Under the pieces are notes generated by a model that saw only the letters and a list, made by a program, of their open reading frames with translations, did no database searches and was not told where the DNA came from. The translations under genes were made by a program, and so were the position numbers. 64,000 nucleotides of DNA, from NCBI RefSeq assembly GCF_019049255.1, contig NZ_JAGMUJ010000013.1, positions 17,432-81,431 of the forward strand, read 5' to 3'. Positions within the stretch are counted from its first letter, which is position 1; the number at the start of each line of letters is the position of its first letter. Shown here one piece after another: positions 52,897 through 61,917 of the stretch. This DNA comes from Streptomyces sp. AC558_RSS880. Lineage in GTDB: Bacteria; Actinomycetota; Actinomycetes; Streptomycetales; Streptomycetaceae.

Positions 52897-54084
52897 CTAC
52901 TCGGTGCAGCCCTTCTCGCCGGTGGCGGCCAGTACCGCGCACGCCTTCGCGTCCGCCGCGTTCTCCACCGGCACCATCGGGGTGTACGCCACCGTGTCGC
53001 CGGCGGCGGTGATGCTGTCGCTCTGCTCCTTGGCCGCGCCCGCGCTGATCTCGACCCTGTCCCCCTGCGCGCCCTGGGTGATGCGTCCCCAGGCCGCGGC
53101 GCAGGTCTCGCTGTAGCGGACCTCCACCGTGATGGCGCCGACGGTCGCGGTCCCGGTCGTGGTCACCAGGTCGCCGCTGCACCCCATGACCTCGGCGTCC
53201 TTGCCCGCGCAGCTGTCGCCGCTGCACTTCACGCCGGGGGGCAGCTCGACACGGGCGGTGGCGGTGGGCGAGGGGGACTTCCGGGCCTCGTCCTTGCCCT
53301 TGTCGTCCTCGGTGCCGGTGACGTAGAAGGCGGCGGCGATCACCACCAGCGCTCCCACCGCTCCGGCGATGAACGTCGACGTCCGCCGCTTGCCGCCGGG
53401 ACGTCCGGAGCCGCCCGGACGGCCGTGCCCGGACGCGCCCGGGGGCGGTGCGCCGTACGCGCCCGGTGAGCGCTCGCCCGCGGGGGACGGTGCGGCCCCC
53501 ACTCCGGAACCGCGCCGGCCCGGCTGCGGCGACCCGGCGGGGGCGGCGACCCCCCAGGAGTTCGTCCCGGACGAACCGTCCCGCGCACCGCCCTCCCGCA
53601 CGCCGCCGGTGGCGTCACGCACGTCCGAGGCGGTCGGCTGCGGCGGCACGCTCGGCGCGACCCCGGCCGGCCCCGCGACACCCGGGCGGACCGCGGCTCC
53701 GCCCTTGCGGGCGGGCCTGCCGCCCGCGCCGGAGGACGGGCCGGCGACCTCGCTGAGCGCGGCGCGCGCCTGCGAGATCCGGATCGCCTCCATCGTCATG
53801 TCGTGACGCATCTCCGAGCGGCTCCAGGCGCGCTCGGCGAGCTCCCACATGGTGGTGAGGTGCATCGGATTGGTCCCGGTGACCTCGGCCAGGGCCACGA
53901 TCGCGCCCTTGGGCGCGAGCAGCCGGCCGTTCAGATAACGCTCCCAGGACGTCTTGCTGTAGCCCGTGCGGTCGGAGACCGACGCGACGCTCAGGCCGCT
54001 GCGGTCCACGAGCCTTCTGAGCTGGCTCGTGAACTCCCTGATCTGCGGATCGAGTTCATCCGGCAAGGCCTTCCAACGAGGCAT
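52897..54084 (-). CDS. XRE-family membrane regulator with C-terminal DUF2690 domain
   Basis: 395 residues. The N-terminus holds an XRE-like HTH: LRRLVDRSGLSVASVSDRTGYSKTSWERYLNGRLLAPKGAIVALAEVTG. A long Ala/Gly/Pro linker leads to a membrane helix (STFIAGAVGALVVIAAAFYV). The extracytoplasmic DUF2690 domain carries VKCSGDSCAGKDAEVMGCSGD, the segment ITVEVRYSETCAAAWGRI and a terminal pair of Cys (KACAVLAATGEKGCTE), so disulfides are likely. This architecture is typical of Streptomyces, where it may link an external signal to DNA binding. The target is unknown. Confidence 0.85.
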   Translation of the reverse strand: MPRWKALPDELDPQIREFTSQLRRLVDRSGLSVASVSDRTGYSKTSWERYLNGRLLAPKGAIVALAEVTGTNPMHLTTMWELAERAWSRSEMRHDMTMEAIRISQARAALSEVAGPSSGAGGRPARKGGAAVRPGVAGPAGVAPSVPPQPTASDVRDATGGVREGGARDGSSGTNSWGVAAPAGSPQPGRRGSGVGAAPSPAGERSPGAYGAPPPGASGHGRPGGSGRPGGKRRTSTFIAGAVGALVVIAAAFYVTGTEDDKGKDEARKSPSPTATARVELPPGVKCSGDSCAGKDAEVMGCSGDLVTTTGTATVGAITVEVRYSETCAAAWGRITQGAQGDRVEISAGAAKEQSDSITAAGDTVAYTPMVPVENAADAKACAVLAATGEKGCTE

Positions 54085-54541
54085 TGCTTCCCCCCTCTTC
54101 CCCCCGGTTGGTGCTGGTTGTTCCCTCGTGCATGGTGCCCCTTGCCGAGTCCCCGTTGTGGCTACCCACGAGGATGCCGCCAGGCAGGATCTCAGTTCCC
54201 GGGGCGGGGGCGCACGGGAGCATCAGGGCCGCGGGCAGGCACCGTCGCGCGCCTGCTCACTCGCGATCCAGTGTCCCATCGGTCGCCCCCTCGGCCGAAC
54301 GGAACCAGGCACCTGCACGCGGGACATCCGGACCGTCCCGTTTGTTCACGCCGGTCCACTGTCCCACTACTTCGTCGTACAAGCGCGTGTTTGTCAATAC
54401 ATCGACACCGGTCGGTCACATACGGAGTCGTCGCAAGGCTGTACGGGGATTCCGGGGGGCGTAGCGGAACGGTCACTTCCGTGCCACAGCGGCCGGACAG
54501 CCGTTGAACAGGCCCTTCACCGTGCAGGAGTGTGGTGCACG
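54085..54541. other. Intergenic stretch upstream of the XRE-DUF2690 gene, no gene seen
   Basis: About 457 bp. It includes the XRE gene promoter region and an AT-rich patch near 54388-54402 (tgtttgtcaatacatcg). Short open frames on both strands have shadow-like composition and no ribosome sites, so none is called. Confidence 0.4.
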
Positions 54542-54583
54542 ACGGCGGCCCGTCCTCTCACGGGGGTGAGGACGGGCCGCCGT
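54542..54583 (-). terminator. Terminator downstream of DUF3017 gene
   Basis: Perfect 16-bp stem (54542-54557 with 54568-54583) and a 10-base loop, 55 bp after the stop of the folD-DUF3017 unit on the minus strand. Confidence 0.8.
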
Positions 54584-54637
54584 TCACGGCGCTCCGCCTC
54601 CGGCTGACGGACCGCCTCCACGATGCTTCGCCTCCGG

Positions 54638-55144
54638 CTAACCGTCGACCGTGAAGTGCAGCGTGTCCTTCAGGAACGGGATCTCCAGCAGCGGATTCGG
54701 CTGCACCATCAGCGCCAGCAGCGCGATCGCCAGGCCCAGCCCGCCGTACGTGACGATGTCCGTGAAGCGGGAGCGCACCGCGAGCATGCCGACGTCCGGC
54801 ACCAGCCAGCGCAGCACGGCCCCGGCCAGCAGGGCCACGCCGACCAGCAGCGTGCCCAGCCGGAACTGGTCCAGCGCGGTCAGCAGCAGCCCCAGTCCGA
54901 CCGTGAGCAGCACGGCGAGGATCGGCCACTGCCGGGCGGGCGCGGGGGCGTCGCCGGGGGCCGCCCGGCCCCCGCCCTCGGGGCGCGCGGTGTCCCTGGT
55001 GAACAGGGGGAACCGGCGGGTGGTGCGGCGCGGCCTGCCCTCGGCGTCGGGTGCGCTGACGGGGTCGCGGACCGTGATGCCCTCGGCCCGCTCCCGCTCC
55101 TCGGCGGCGTCCGGGGCGTCCGGGGCGTTCTGCTCAGCCGACAC
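54638..55144 (-). CDS. DUF3017 small membrane protein
   Basis: 168 residues. A charged N-terminal region is followed by three membrane helices: [43 protein letters not shown] and [18 protein letters not shown]. The conserved [17 protein letters not shown] segment and a C-terminal [14 protein letters not shown] match DUF3017, a family found next to folD throughout the actinobacteria. Function unknown. It overlaps the 3' end of folD by 11 bases, so co-expression is expected. Confidence 0.85.
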   Translation of the reverse strand: MSAEQNAPDAPDAAEERERAEGITVRDPVSAPDAEGRPRRTTRRFPLFTRDTARPEGGGRAAPGDAPAPARQWPILAVLLTVGLGLLLTALDQFRLGTLLVGVALLAGAVLRWLVPDVGMLAVRSRFTDIVTYGGLGLAIALLALMVQPNPLLEIPFLKDTLHFTVDG

Positions 55145-55988
55145 TGCGCTCCGCCGCCTCGACCACGTTGACCAGCAGCTGGGCCCGGGTCATCGGGCCG
55201 ACACCGCCGGGGTTCGGGGCGACCCAGCCGGCCACCTCGGCCACGCCCGGGTGGACGTCGCCCATGATCTTGCCCTCGGCGTTGCGGGAGACACCGACGT
55301 CGAGGACGGCCGCGCCCGGCTTGACGTCCTCGGGGCGGATCAGATGGGCGCTGCCCGCGGCGGCCACGATGATGTCCGCGCGCCGGAGGTGGGCCGACAG
55401 GTCGCGGGTGCCGGTGTGGCACTGGGTCACCGTGGCGTTCTCGCTGCGCCGGGTCAGCAGCAGGGGCATCGGGCGTCCGATGGTCACGCCGCGGCCCACG
55501 ACCACCACCTCGGCGCCCTTGATCTCCACGCCGTGGCGGCGCAGCAGGGTGATGATGCCGTTGGGGGTGCAGGGCAGGGGGGCCGGCTCGTTGAGGACGA
55601 GACGGCCGAGGTTCATCGGGTGGAGGCCGTCGGCGTCCTTGCCCGGGTCCATCAGTTCGAGGATGCGGTTCTCGTCGATGCCCTTGGGCAGCGGCAGCTG
55701 CACGATGTAACCGGTACAGGCGGGGTCCTCGTTCAGCTCGCGGACGACCGCCTCGATCTCCTCCTGCGTGGCCGTGCCCGGCAGTTCGCGCTGGATGGAG
55801 GCGATGCCCACCTGGGCGCAGTCGCGGTGCTTCCCGGCGACGTACTTCTGGCTGCCGGGGTCCTCCCCGACGAGGATCGTGCCGAGGCCGGGCGTGACGC
55901 CCTTCTCCTTCAGCGCCGCCACGCGGGCGGTCAGATCGGACTTGATCTCGGCTGCGGTGGCCTTGCCATCGAGAATCTGGGCGGTCAT
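55134..55988 (-). CDS. folD: Bifunctional methylenetetrahydrofolate dehydrogenase / methenyltetrahydrofolate cyclohydrolase
   Basis: 284 residues from ATG 55988. Family motifs: [30 protein letters not shown] (with the catalytic-type Lys), [14 protein letters not shown], and the nucleotide-binding [21 protein letters not shown] and [17 protein letters not shown]. It supplies 10-formyl-THF from 5,10-methylene-THF for purine and formyl-Met-tRNA synthesis. Together with glyA in this window it covers two one-carbon steps. No ZTP riboswitch was seen in its own leader. Confidence 0.95.
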   Translation of the reverse strand: MTAQILDGKATAAEIKSDLTARVAALKEKGVTPGLGTILVGEDPGSQKYVAGKHRDCAQVGIASIQRELPGTATQEEIEAVVRELNEDPACTGYIVQLPLPKGIDENRILELMDPGKDADGLHPMNLGRLVLNEPAPLPCTPNGIITLLRRHGVEIKGAEVVVVGRGVTIGRPMPLLLTRRSENATVTQCHTGTRDLSAHLRRADIIVAAAGSAHLIRPEDVKPGAAVLDVGVSRNAEGKIMGDVHPGVAEVAGWVAPNPGGVGPMTRAQLLVNVVEAAERSVG

Positions 55989-56094
55989 GGCCCCATCCTC
56001 GCGGATGACCGGGCCCTGGTTCCAATCCGCCCGCATTCCGGGCGGCCGCGGCGCCCTCGGATCACGTATCGCCCGTTTTCGGCGAAGATCGTGA

Positions 56095-56112
56095 TGTTGC
56101 ACTTGCACAACA
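56095..56112. promoter_or_regulatory. TGTTGCACTTGCACAACA element between folD and membrane gene
   Basis: An imperfect inverted repeat whose outer TGTTG and CAACA halves match and whose core contains a TTGCAC direct repeat. It lies 107 bp upstream of the folD start and 158 bp upstream of the membrane protein start, in an AT-richer stretch. Candidate operator; regulator unknown. Confidence 0.4.
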
Positions 56113-56270
56113 CATACGGCTTACGCCTGGACAAGGAAAGGAACGGTCAAGAACGATGAGAGCACAGTGCCGCGGGCAGAACCGGGGGGACGGACCGCAT
56201 CTGTAGAACTTCCTCCGTGCCGAGCCTCGCGTCGTCCCCGCACCTGAAGCGCAACGGAGGAAGAACCGCC

Positions 56271-56858
56271 ATGAGTTTCGGCGACCCGAACAACCCCTAT
56301 GGTGCCCCGCAGGGTCAGCCGCCCGGCTACGGCCACCCGCAGCAGCCCGGCCAGCCCTCCTACGGATACCCCTCGGCCCCGCCGATGCAGCCCTACGGCC
56401 AGCCCGCCCCGCCGGTGGTCATGCCCGGCGGCGTCAAGGCCGCGCGCGTGATGCTGTACGTGCTCGGCGGCTTCCAGGTGCTCGGCGGCGTGCTGATGAT
56501 GGCCGCCAGCGCCTGGTTCGCCGACTACTTCGAGGACATCGCCTCCTCCGAGCCGAACATCTCCGCCGAGGACGCGGACACCGTCGCCGACATCGGCGCC
56601 GGCGTCATGATCGCGCTCGGTGTCATCGTGCTGGCGTTCGCGTTCTGGGCGATCTTCACCGCCGCCAAGTTCGCCAAGGGCCGCGGCGGTGTGCGCGTCT
56701 CCGCCATCGTCTACGCCTCGCTGGTCACGCTGTTCAGCGTCCTCAGCCTGCTCGGCACCAACATCTTCGCGCTGATCAGCCTGGTGCTCGGCATCCTGAT
56801 CATCGTGTTCTGCGCCAACAGGAACGGCGGGTACTGGTTCAACCGCCCGCAGTACTGA
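56271..56858 (+). CDS. Pro/Gln/Gly/Tyr-rich N-terminal membrane protein (DUF4064-like)
   Basis: 195 residues from ATG 56271, with GGAGG upstream; the open frame begins at 56217. The first 65 residues are a low-complexity PYGAPQGQPPGYGHPQQ-type cytoplasmic region. Four membrane helices follow: VMLYVLGGFQVLGGVLMMAASAWF, IGAGVMIALGVIVLAFAFWAIFTAA, VSAIVYASLVTLFSVLSLLGT and IFALISLVLGILIIVFC. Such proteins are abundant in Streptomyces and may scaffold at the membrane; none has an established activity I can name. A 16-bp terminator follows. Confidence 0.8.
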   Translation: MSFGDPNNPYGAPQGQPPGYGHPQQPGQPSYGYPSAPPMQPYGQPAPPVVMPGGVKAARVMLYVLGGFQVLGGVLMMAASAWFADYFEDIASSEPNISAEDADTVADIGAGVMIALGVIVLAFAFWAIFTAAKFAKGRGGVRVSAIVYASLVTLFSVLSLLGTNIFALISLVLGILIIVFCANRNGGYWFNRPQY

Positions 56859-56881
56859 GCCGGCTCCGACCGCCGCACCAC

Positions 56882-56919
56882 GGGGCCGTGTCCCGCCACC
56901 GGCGGCGGGACACGGTCCC
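56882..56919. terminator. Terminator after membrane protein gene
   Basis: Stem of 16 bp with one G-U pair (56882-56897 with 56904-56919) and a six-base loop, 23 bp after the stop. Confidence 0.8.
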
Positions 56920-57064
56920 GGTGCGTTTCCGGAGGAGGTGCGGTCCTCCCGGCCGTTGTTCCGCAGGACGAGCCGCACGCCGCTCCGTGCCTCGCCGCTT
57001 CCCTCGGCCTGCTCGGGACCGTCCGGACCGTCGGGGTCGATGAGCGTGCGCTCACTCGGTCCGG

Positions 57065-58078
57065 TCAGTCCAATTTCGGAGAGGAAGTGGCCGCCCGGAG
57101 CACTGCCGCACCCGTCGGGGTGAGGGTGTGCAGCACGGACGGCCCGTTCCGGATCGTGGTGATGAGGCCCGCGTCGCGCAGGGCGGTGGCGTGTCTGCTC
57201 GCGGCGGACGCCGAGACGCCGGCGGCGCGCGCGATCTCACCGGTCGTCGCACCGGTCGACGCGGCGTGCAGGGCGATCGCCCGAGCGTGCCCGAGCAGGT
57301 TGCTCAAGGACCGCCCCGGACCGTCGGCGTCGCCGGGACCGTCCGGCCCGGCCGGTTCGTGGAGCAGCGAGTACCGGAGCACCGGCGGCAGCTCGGGGTC
57401 CGCGAAGGCGACCGGCTCCCCCCAGTTGAAGTAGGAGGGGACGAGCGTGATCCCACGGCCGTTCAGGTACAGGTCGCGGTCCGCCGCATGCTGGGGATAA
57501 CTGACCTCCAGGACGGGAGGACGCCAGCGCATCATCGGCCCGAGGCCGGTGAGCATGCCTTCCACACCTCCGTCCAGCAGCCCACGGCGGCGCACTGCCC
57601 GCTCGCCCTCGACGCGGGCCCGTATCCGCTCCTCGTGCGGGACGACGACGGCCTCGCGGTACGCGCGCAGCATCCCCACGAGCTCCCTGCGCTCCTCCAG
57701 CCCTGCCAACCGCGCGGCCCACGGAGGCGCTCCGACGGTCCGGTCGAGGATGGTCATCTCCTCCCGGACGCGCCGCGGTGGAGTGGCCAGCAGGGCCTCG
57801 ACCCCGGAGTCCCAGTCGCCCACGCCCTGGGCCGGCGTCAGGAAGTCCGGGAAGTACGCGGCCCTCGGGTACAGCGGGAGGAGCACGCCGCGTACGAGGC
57901 GCTCCAGCCCCTGTCCCCGGATCCGCTCCCGCGCCGTGCGGTACCACGCGGCATGGGCCCAGCGCCCCTTCCGGGTCTGCAACCGGTGCAGGCTGGCAGC
58001 GACTTCCCAGAGGGGCTCCGGGGCTGCGGCGATCTTGGTTCTGCCCAGGTCGGCGTCGCTGAAATGGATGCGGAGCAT
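57065..58078 (-). CDS. ArsR-like winged-helix regulator with N-terminal DUF5937-type domain
   Basis: 337 residues from ATG 58078, preceded by GGAGG. The first 230 residues (MLRIHFSDADLGRTKIAAAPEPLWEVAASLHRLQ onward) are a conserved actinobacterial domain: WYRTARERIR, FPDFLTPAQG, and the beta segment RGITLVPSYFNWGEPVAF. The C-terminus is a winged helix: GRSLSNLLGHARAIALHAASTGATTGEIARAAGVSASAASRHATALRDAGLITTIRNGPSVLHTLTPTG. No Cys metal site of classical ArsR is present, so a metabolite is a more likely ligand. It is divergent from the PucR-like gene at 58379; their 300-bp spacer probably holds its operator. Confidence 0.88.
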   Translation of the reverse strand: MLRIHFSDADLGRTKIAAAPEPLWEVAASLHRLQTRKGRWAHAAWYRTARERIRGQGLERLVRGVLLPLYPRAAYFPDFLTPAQGVGDWDSGVEALLATPPRRVREEMTILDRTVGAPPWAARLAGLEERRELVGMLRAYREAVVVPHEERIRARVEGERAVRRRGLLDGGVEGMLTGLGPMMRWRPPVLEVSYPQHAADRDLYLNGRGITLVPSYFNWGEPVAFADPELPPVLRYSLLHEPAGPDGPGDADGPGRSLSNLLGHARAIALHAASTGATTGEIARAAGVSASAASRHATALRDAGLITTIRNGPSVLHTLTPTGAAVLRAATSSPKLD

Positions 58079-58378
58079 CTCGTTCCTCCCCTGTGGGCTG
58101 AGCTTTTGCTCTGCAGCGCAATGCCTTGGCGGGACATCGTCGGCTGGGCGATCGTAGGAGTCGGGAATCAACGGGCCCTATACGAGGGCTCAACAAGCTC
58201 GCCGAAGGGTTTCCGACGGAGTTCCGACGGAGTGCGGAGCATCGCGTTCTCCCTCACGGGGCCCGGCTTCCGCCCTCAGCCGTGACGGCACGGCCCGGCC
58301 CCGCCGTCTCGCGACGGTCACCGGAGACACGGATCGACACGGAAACGAGCGGGGGGGGGGAACAGGTGGAGGAGAGCT
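58079..58378. promoter_or_regulatory. 300-bp divergent spacer with a G10 homopolymer
   Basis: This spacer separates the ArsR-like and PucR-like genes. It contains ten consecutive G (58351-58360) just before the GGTGGAGGAG ribosome site and the GTG at 58379. A run of that length may be slippage-prone. No gene is supported here. Confidence 0.5.
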
Positions 58379-59875
58379 GTGCCGACACCTCAGGTACTCG
58401 ATGAGTTGCTGCGTCGGCTGAGGCTGCGCGGCGGGCAGGACGCCGCCTGCGAACTGCAGGCGCTGATCGACTGGTTGGGCCGGCAGATCGGCGCGGAGGT
58501 CGCGCTGGTCGACCGTACGGGCGAGGTGGACCTGTCCACCGCCCGGTTCGCACCGGACGTCCTCGCCGGCGTCCGGCCGGTGCTGACGCAGTTGTCCGGT
58601 GGACGCCTGGCCGCCGCGGCTTCGCAGGTCGGCGCGGTCCATGTGCGGTGCGAGGCACTGGGACGGCAGGTGCCGCGTCCGGTGCTGGCGGTGGTCAGCC
58701 CGTCACCCCTGACACGGGCGTCGATGACGCTGGTGTCCCATGTCGGCACCCTGGCCGAGATGGCGCGACGCGCCCGGCAGGCCGACGACCTCGCGTCCCG
58801 GCATCGACAGGCCGCGGCACAGCTGCGCCTGGCGGTCTTCATGGCCCTGATGACCGGAGAACCGACGCTGGCCCGCAGGATGACGACCGGTGCCGTTCCG
58901 CCGTTGCTCGACGCGGAACGCCTGCGCGTCCACCTGCTGCGCTGTCCGTCCCCGGACCGCGGCAGGCTCATCGACGCCCACCAGGACGCGTCCGGGTACC
59001 ACGGTCGCGGCCTGATGGTGCGTTGCCCCGTCTACGACGACCACCTCATCTGTCTGCTGCCCACGGACGACGATGACGACAGCACCGGCGACGGCCTGGC
59101 CGCACCCTTGCGGGAGCTGGTACGCGACAACCCTCACTACGCGCTGGGAATCAGCGCGCCCGTGCCCTTGCCGGCCACCGCACGAGCTTACGACCAGGCC
59201 CGCCACGCCCTGGCCGTCGCCCGTCACACGCCCGAACGGGTCGTCGACCACCACGGCAGACCGCCGCTCGCCGGTCTGCTCCCCCGTCGGCAGGCCCTGG
59301 CCTGGGCCCGGGCGTTCCTGAAGCCGATCAGGGAAGCCCCCCGGCTCACCGTCGACATCACCAGCCTTGCCCTGAACTTTCCCCGCTCGGGTGTGGCGCG
59401 GCTGCTCGGCGTCAGCCGCAACACCGTCACCGCCCACCTCACACGGGTCCAGGACGCCCTCGGCCTCGACCTGCACGACCCCCACAGCCGCGCCGATCTC
59501 GCCCTGGCCTTGGCGATCACCGGCCTCCCGCTGCCCCACGGCGACACCGTGGCCGTACCCTCGCCGCCCCCTTCGACGGACCGTCTGCTGTCCACCGAGG
59601 CAGCCATCACCTGGGCCCACGCCTTCCTCAAGCCCTTGCTGCTCGGCACCGACGGCACCGTGCACCGGACCCTGCGCGCCTGGATCGAGGCCGGCGCCGA
59701 CGCCCAGCGGACGGCCCGCGGCCTCGGCATCAGCCGCACCACCGTCCGCGCCCATCTGTGCACCGCCGAACAGCTCCTGCAACGCAGCCTCTTGACCCCG
59801 GGCCCCGGCACCCACGAACTGGCCCACGCGTTCCGCATCGCGGACCGTGCACCGTGGACAGTGGCACCCCCGTGA
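58379..59875 (+). CDS. PucR/CdaR-like regulator with two tandem HTH domains
   Basis: 498 residues from GTG 58379. The N-terminal part (QALIDWLGRQIGAEVALVDRTGEVDLS) resembles a sensor domain, followed by a GGDEF-like/PucR middle. Two helix-turn-helix blocks end the protein: DITSLALNFPRSGVARLLGVSRNTVTAHLTRVQDALGLDLHDPHSRADLALALAITG and TLRAWIEAGADAQRTARGLGISRTTVRAHLCTAEQLLQRSLL. Each resembles the PucR C-terminal HTH; having two in tandem is unusual. It precedes the FHA-like and kinase genes by 157 bp in the same direction, so it may control them. Confidence 0.8.
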   Translation: MPTPQVLDELLRRLRLRGGQDAACELQALIDWLGRQIGAEVALVDRTGEVDLSTARFAPDVLAGVRPVLTQLSGGRLAAAASQVGAVHVRCEALGRQVPRPVLAVVSPSPLTRASMTLVSHVGTLAEMARRARQADDLASRHRQAAAQLRLAVFMALMTGEPTLARRMTTGAVPPLLDAERLRVHLLRCPSPDRGRLIDAHQDASGYHGRGLMVRCPVYDDHLICLLPTDDDDDSTGDGLAAPLRELVRDNPHYALGISAPVPLPATARAYDQARHALAVARHTPERVVDHHGRPPLAGLLPRRQALAWARAFLKPIREAPRLTVDITSLALNFPRSGVARLLGVSRNTVTAHLTRVQDALGLDLHDPHSRADLALALAITGLPLPHGDTVAVPSPPPSTDRLLSTEAAITWAHAFLKPLLLGTDGTVHRTLRAWIEAGADAQRTARGLGISRTTVRAHLCTAEQLLQRSLLTPGPGTHELAHAFRIADRAPWTVAPP

Positions 59876-60032
59876 CTGCGCACCGTGCGCATTGGCGGCC
59901 GCCCACAGCACTCCTACAGTCAGAACGGCCTGGATCCGCCGCCTCTCGACGACCATCGAAAGGCGGATCAACCCGGAAGGGCCCGGTTTCAGGTGGTGTG
60001 ACCGTAATGGATCCGACAGGGGGAACGAATCC

Positions 60033-60773
60033 ATGTACAGCGTCATCGTCGTGCCGCCGGCCTGCGCGAGACCGGCCGGCCAGATCAGGATCGCCACGGG
60101 TGAGCGGCTCGCCTTCGGCCGGGGCGAGAAGGCCCACGGCCTCACCATCGCGCACGAGGGGGTGCCCCGGATCGCCGGGGAGATCACCGCGCACCGGAAC
60201 TTCTGGCTGCTGAACAACCACAGCGAGGACCAGACGTACGTCGTCGAGAACCCGGAGGGCGCCGGCGAGCACATCAAGGTCGCGCCGGGCCGCATGGACG
60301 CACCGGTGCCGTTCGAGTTCGCCCGTGTCGTCCTGCCCGCCGCGGGAGACCTGCTGACCTTCGACGTCTGGGCGCCGCGACACACCTTCCGCAGCGCCAC
60401 CCGGCACGAAGTCCCCGGCGCTCTCACCACTCCGGCGTTCACGCTCGACCGCACCAGGCGGTACTTCGCGGTGCTGGCCGCCCTGTGTGAACCCCGCCTG
60501 CGCGGCGAACCGCACGCCCCCCTGCCGACCGTCGAGCAACTCGTCGAGCGGCTGGCCCCGGTCTGGCCGACGGTCAGCCGCTCCACCGTCTACTGGAACA
60601 TCGACTACCTCGCACTCAAGCTGCGGCTGCGACCGAGCCCCGACACGGCGCAGCCGGGTCAGCGCCTGAGCGGCAAGAAGGAGTCCCTCGTGTCGCTGGC
60701 ACTCCGCTTCGACCTGGTCGGCGAGGACGACCTCGTCGTGCTCGCCGCGCCCATGAGCACGGTGCGGGTGTGA
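60033..60773 (+). CDS. Degenerate FHA-domain protein with C-terminal winged-helix-like region
   Basis: 246 residues from ATG 60033, with AGGGGGAA upstream. An FHA-like fold is suggested near residues 15-110: RIATGERLAFGRGEKAHGLTIAHEGVPRIAGEITAHRNFWLLNNHSEDQTYVVEN. The expected Ser and His after the GR motif are altered (VPRIAGEI), so phosphothreonine binding may be weakened. The C-terminal half (FAVLAALCEPRLRGEPHAPLPTVEQLVERLAPVWPTVSRSTVYWNIDYLALKLRLRP) looks like a winged helix. The gene overlaps the kinase gene by 4 bases, implying a kinase-substrate or adaptor pair. Confidence 0.78.
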   Translation: MYSVIVVPPACARPAGQIRIATGERLAFGRGEKAHGLTIAHEGVPRIAGEITAHRNFWLLNNHSEDQTYVVENPEGAGEHIKVAPGRMDAPVPFEFARVVLPAAGDLLTFDVWAPRHTFRSATRHEVPGALTTPAFTLDRTRRYFAVLAALCEPRLRGEPHAPLPTVEQLVERLAPVWPTVSRSTVYWNIDYLALKLRLRPSPDTAQPGQRLSGKKESLVSLALRFDLVGEDDLVVLAAPMSTVRV

Positions 60774-61717
60774 CCGGCGGCCGGCCGCACACCGTCGCCG
60801 TCCCGAGGGGTTACCGGATCGGGCGCTGGGAGGTCGGCGAGCCCCTGGGCTCGGGTGCGTTCGCCACCGTCCACGCCGGACGGCTCGTCGGAGAGGGCCC
60901 GGCGGAACTCCCCCGCCGGGCGGCGTTGAAAGTCCTGCCCACCGGCACCCGCACCCGTCGCCGGCGACATCACGTGCGTGAACTGGCCGAGCGTGAAGTC
61001 GACTTCCTCAGCCGACTCCACTCGCCACGGCTGGTCCGGATGTACGAAACCCTCACCGTGGACGACCCGGACCACCCGGAGCTCGACGGTGCCACCGTGC
61101 TCGTACTGGAACGGGCCGAGCGGTCACTGGACGTCGTACCGCATCCGGTCCCGTCGCCCGGTGCCGTGCTCACGCAGATCTGCGAGGGGCTGGCGCACGT
61201 GCACCGGGCGGGGTGGGTGCACGGTGATCTGAAGCCGGCCAACGTGCTGCTGATGGCGGACGGTTCGGTACGGCTCGCCGACTTCCACACGGCCGCCGAG
61301 CTGGAGGGCACCCACGCCTACGCCCCCGCGTTCGCCACCCCGGACTACACCCCGCCCGAACTCCTCTGGCCGGAGACCGACGCGCGGGGCACCCTGATCC
61401 GCCCCACCGCCGACACCTGGGCCTTCGGCATGCTGGCCCACGTCGTCCTCGCGGGTTCGTTCCCGCTGCCGGGCGACACCACGGAGGCGCGCAACGACGC
61501 GGCGATGCGCTACGCCCGTGGCGCGGAGGAGCTGCGGCTCTCCCCCGGACTCCCCGAGGACTGGCGGGAGATCGTACGGGACTGTCTGGCCCCCTCCCAC
61601 GAGGACCGGGCCACGGACACGGCGGCGCTGCTGCGTCGCGTGGAGCGGGCCGCGGGCACCTCGCGCCCACCCCGGTGGAAACCCCGGCGGCGGCGCGCCC
61701 TGCGCAAGGTGGGCTAG
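60770..61717 (+). CDS. Soluble Ser/Thr protein kinase-like protein with DFH in place of DFG
   Basis: 315 residues from GTG 60770. The glycine loop is LGSGAFATVHAG, the ATP-Lys lies in RAALKVLP, the catalytic loop is GWVHGDLKPANVLL, and the metal-binding motif reads ADFHTA rather than DFG. The Pro-Glu segment YTPPELLWP and TADTWAFGMLAHVVLAG follow. A basic tail (RWKPRRRRALRKVG) ends the protein; no membrane helix or PASTA domain is present. It probably phosphorylates a target recognised through the co-encoded FHA-like partner. HGD for HRD and DFH for DFG suggest altered activity or regulation. It overlaps the convergent DUF397 gene by 4 bases. Confidence 0.85.
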   Translation: MTGGRPHTVAVPRGYRIGRWEVGEPLGSGAFATVHAGRLVGEGPAELPRRAALKVLPTGTRTRRRRHHVRELAEREVDFLSRLHSPRLVRMYETLTVDDPDHPELDGATVLVLERAERSLDVVPHPVPSPGAVLTQICEGLAHVHRAGWVHGDLKPANVLLMADGSVRLADFHTAAELEGTHAYAPAFATPDYTPPELLWPETDARGTLIRPTADTWAFGMLAHVVLAGSFPLPGDTTEARNDAAMRYARGAEELRLSPGLPEDWREIVRDCLAPSHEDRATDTAALLRRVERAAGTSRPPRWKPRRRRALRKVG

Positions 61718-61917
61718 TTCACGAGGGAGGCGATGAAGCGGTTCCAGGCGTCCGCCGCGAAGAGCAGGGCAGGGCCCTGGGGGTTCTTGGAGTCGCGGAC
61801 GGGGGTGAGGCCGGGGAGGCCGACGGCGACTTCGACGCAGTCGCCGCCGGTGTCGTTGCTGTGGCTGCTCTTGCGCCAAGCGACAGAGCCCAGGTCAATC
61901 GCCGTGCTGCGCTTCAT
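61714..61917 (-). CDS. DUF397 protein (67 aa)
   Basis: Typical DUF397 sequence: WRKSSHSNDTGGDCVEVAVGLPGLTPVRDSKNPQGPALLFAADAWNRFIASL. These small proteins are encoded beside XRE/DUF5753 regulators in large numbers in Streptomyces. BldB and WhiJ-associated members affect development (established knowledge). It overlaps the 3' end of the regulator gene by 23 bp in another frame. Confidence 0.93.
   Translation of the reverse strand: MKRSTAIDLGSVAWRKSSHSNDTGGDCVEVAVGLPGLTPVRDSKNPQGPALLFAADAWNRFIASLVN

Noticed and set aside
54085..54541. Small open frames in the spacer upstream of the XRE-DUF2690 gene
   Set aside because: No ribosome sites, no hydrophobic or domain pattern, and codon bias fits random high-GC sequence.
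56013..56094. Possible riboswitch upstream of folD
   Set aside because: The ZTP consensus blocks seen upstream of glyA are absent and no other known riboswitch consensus was recognised.
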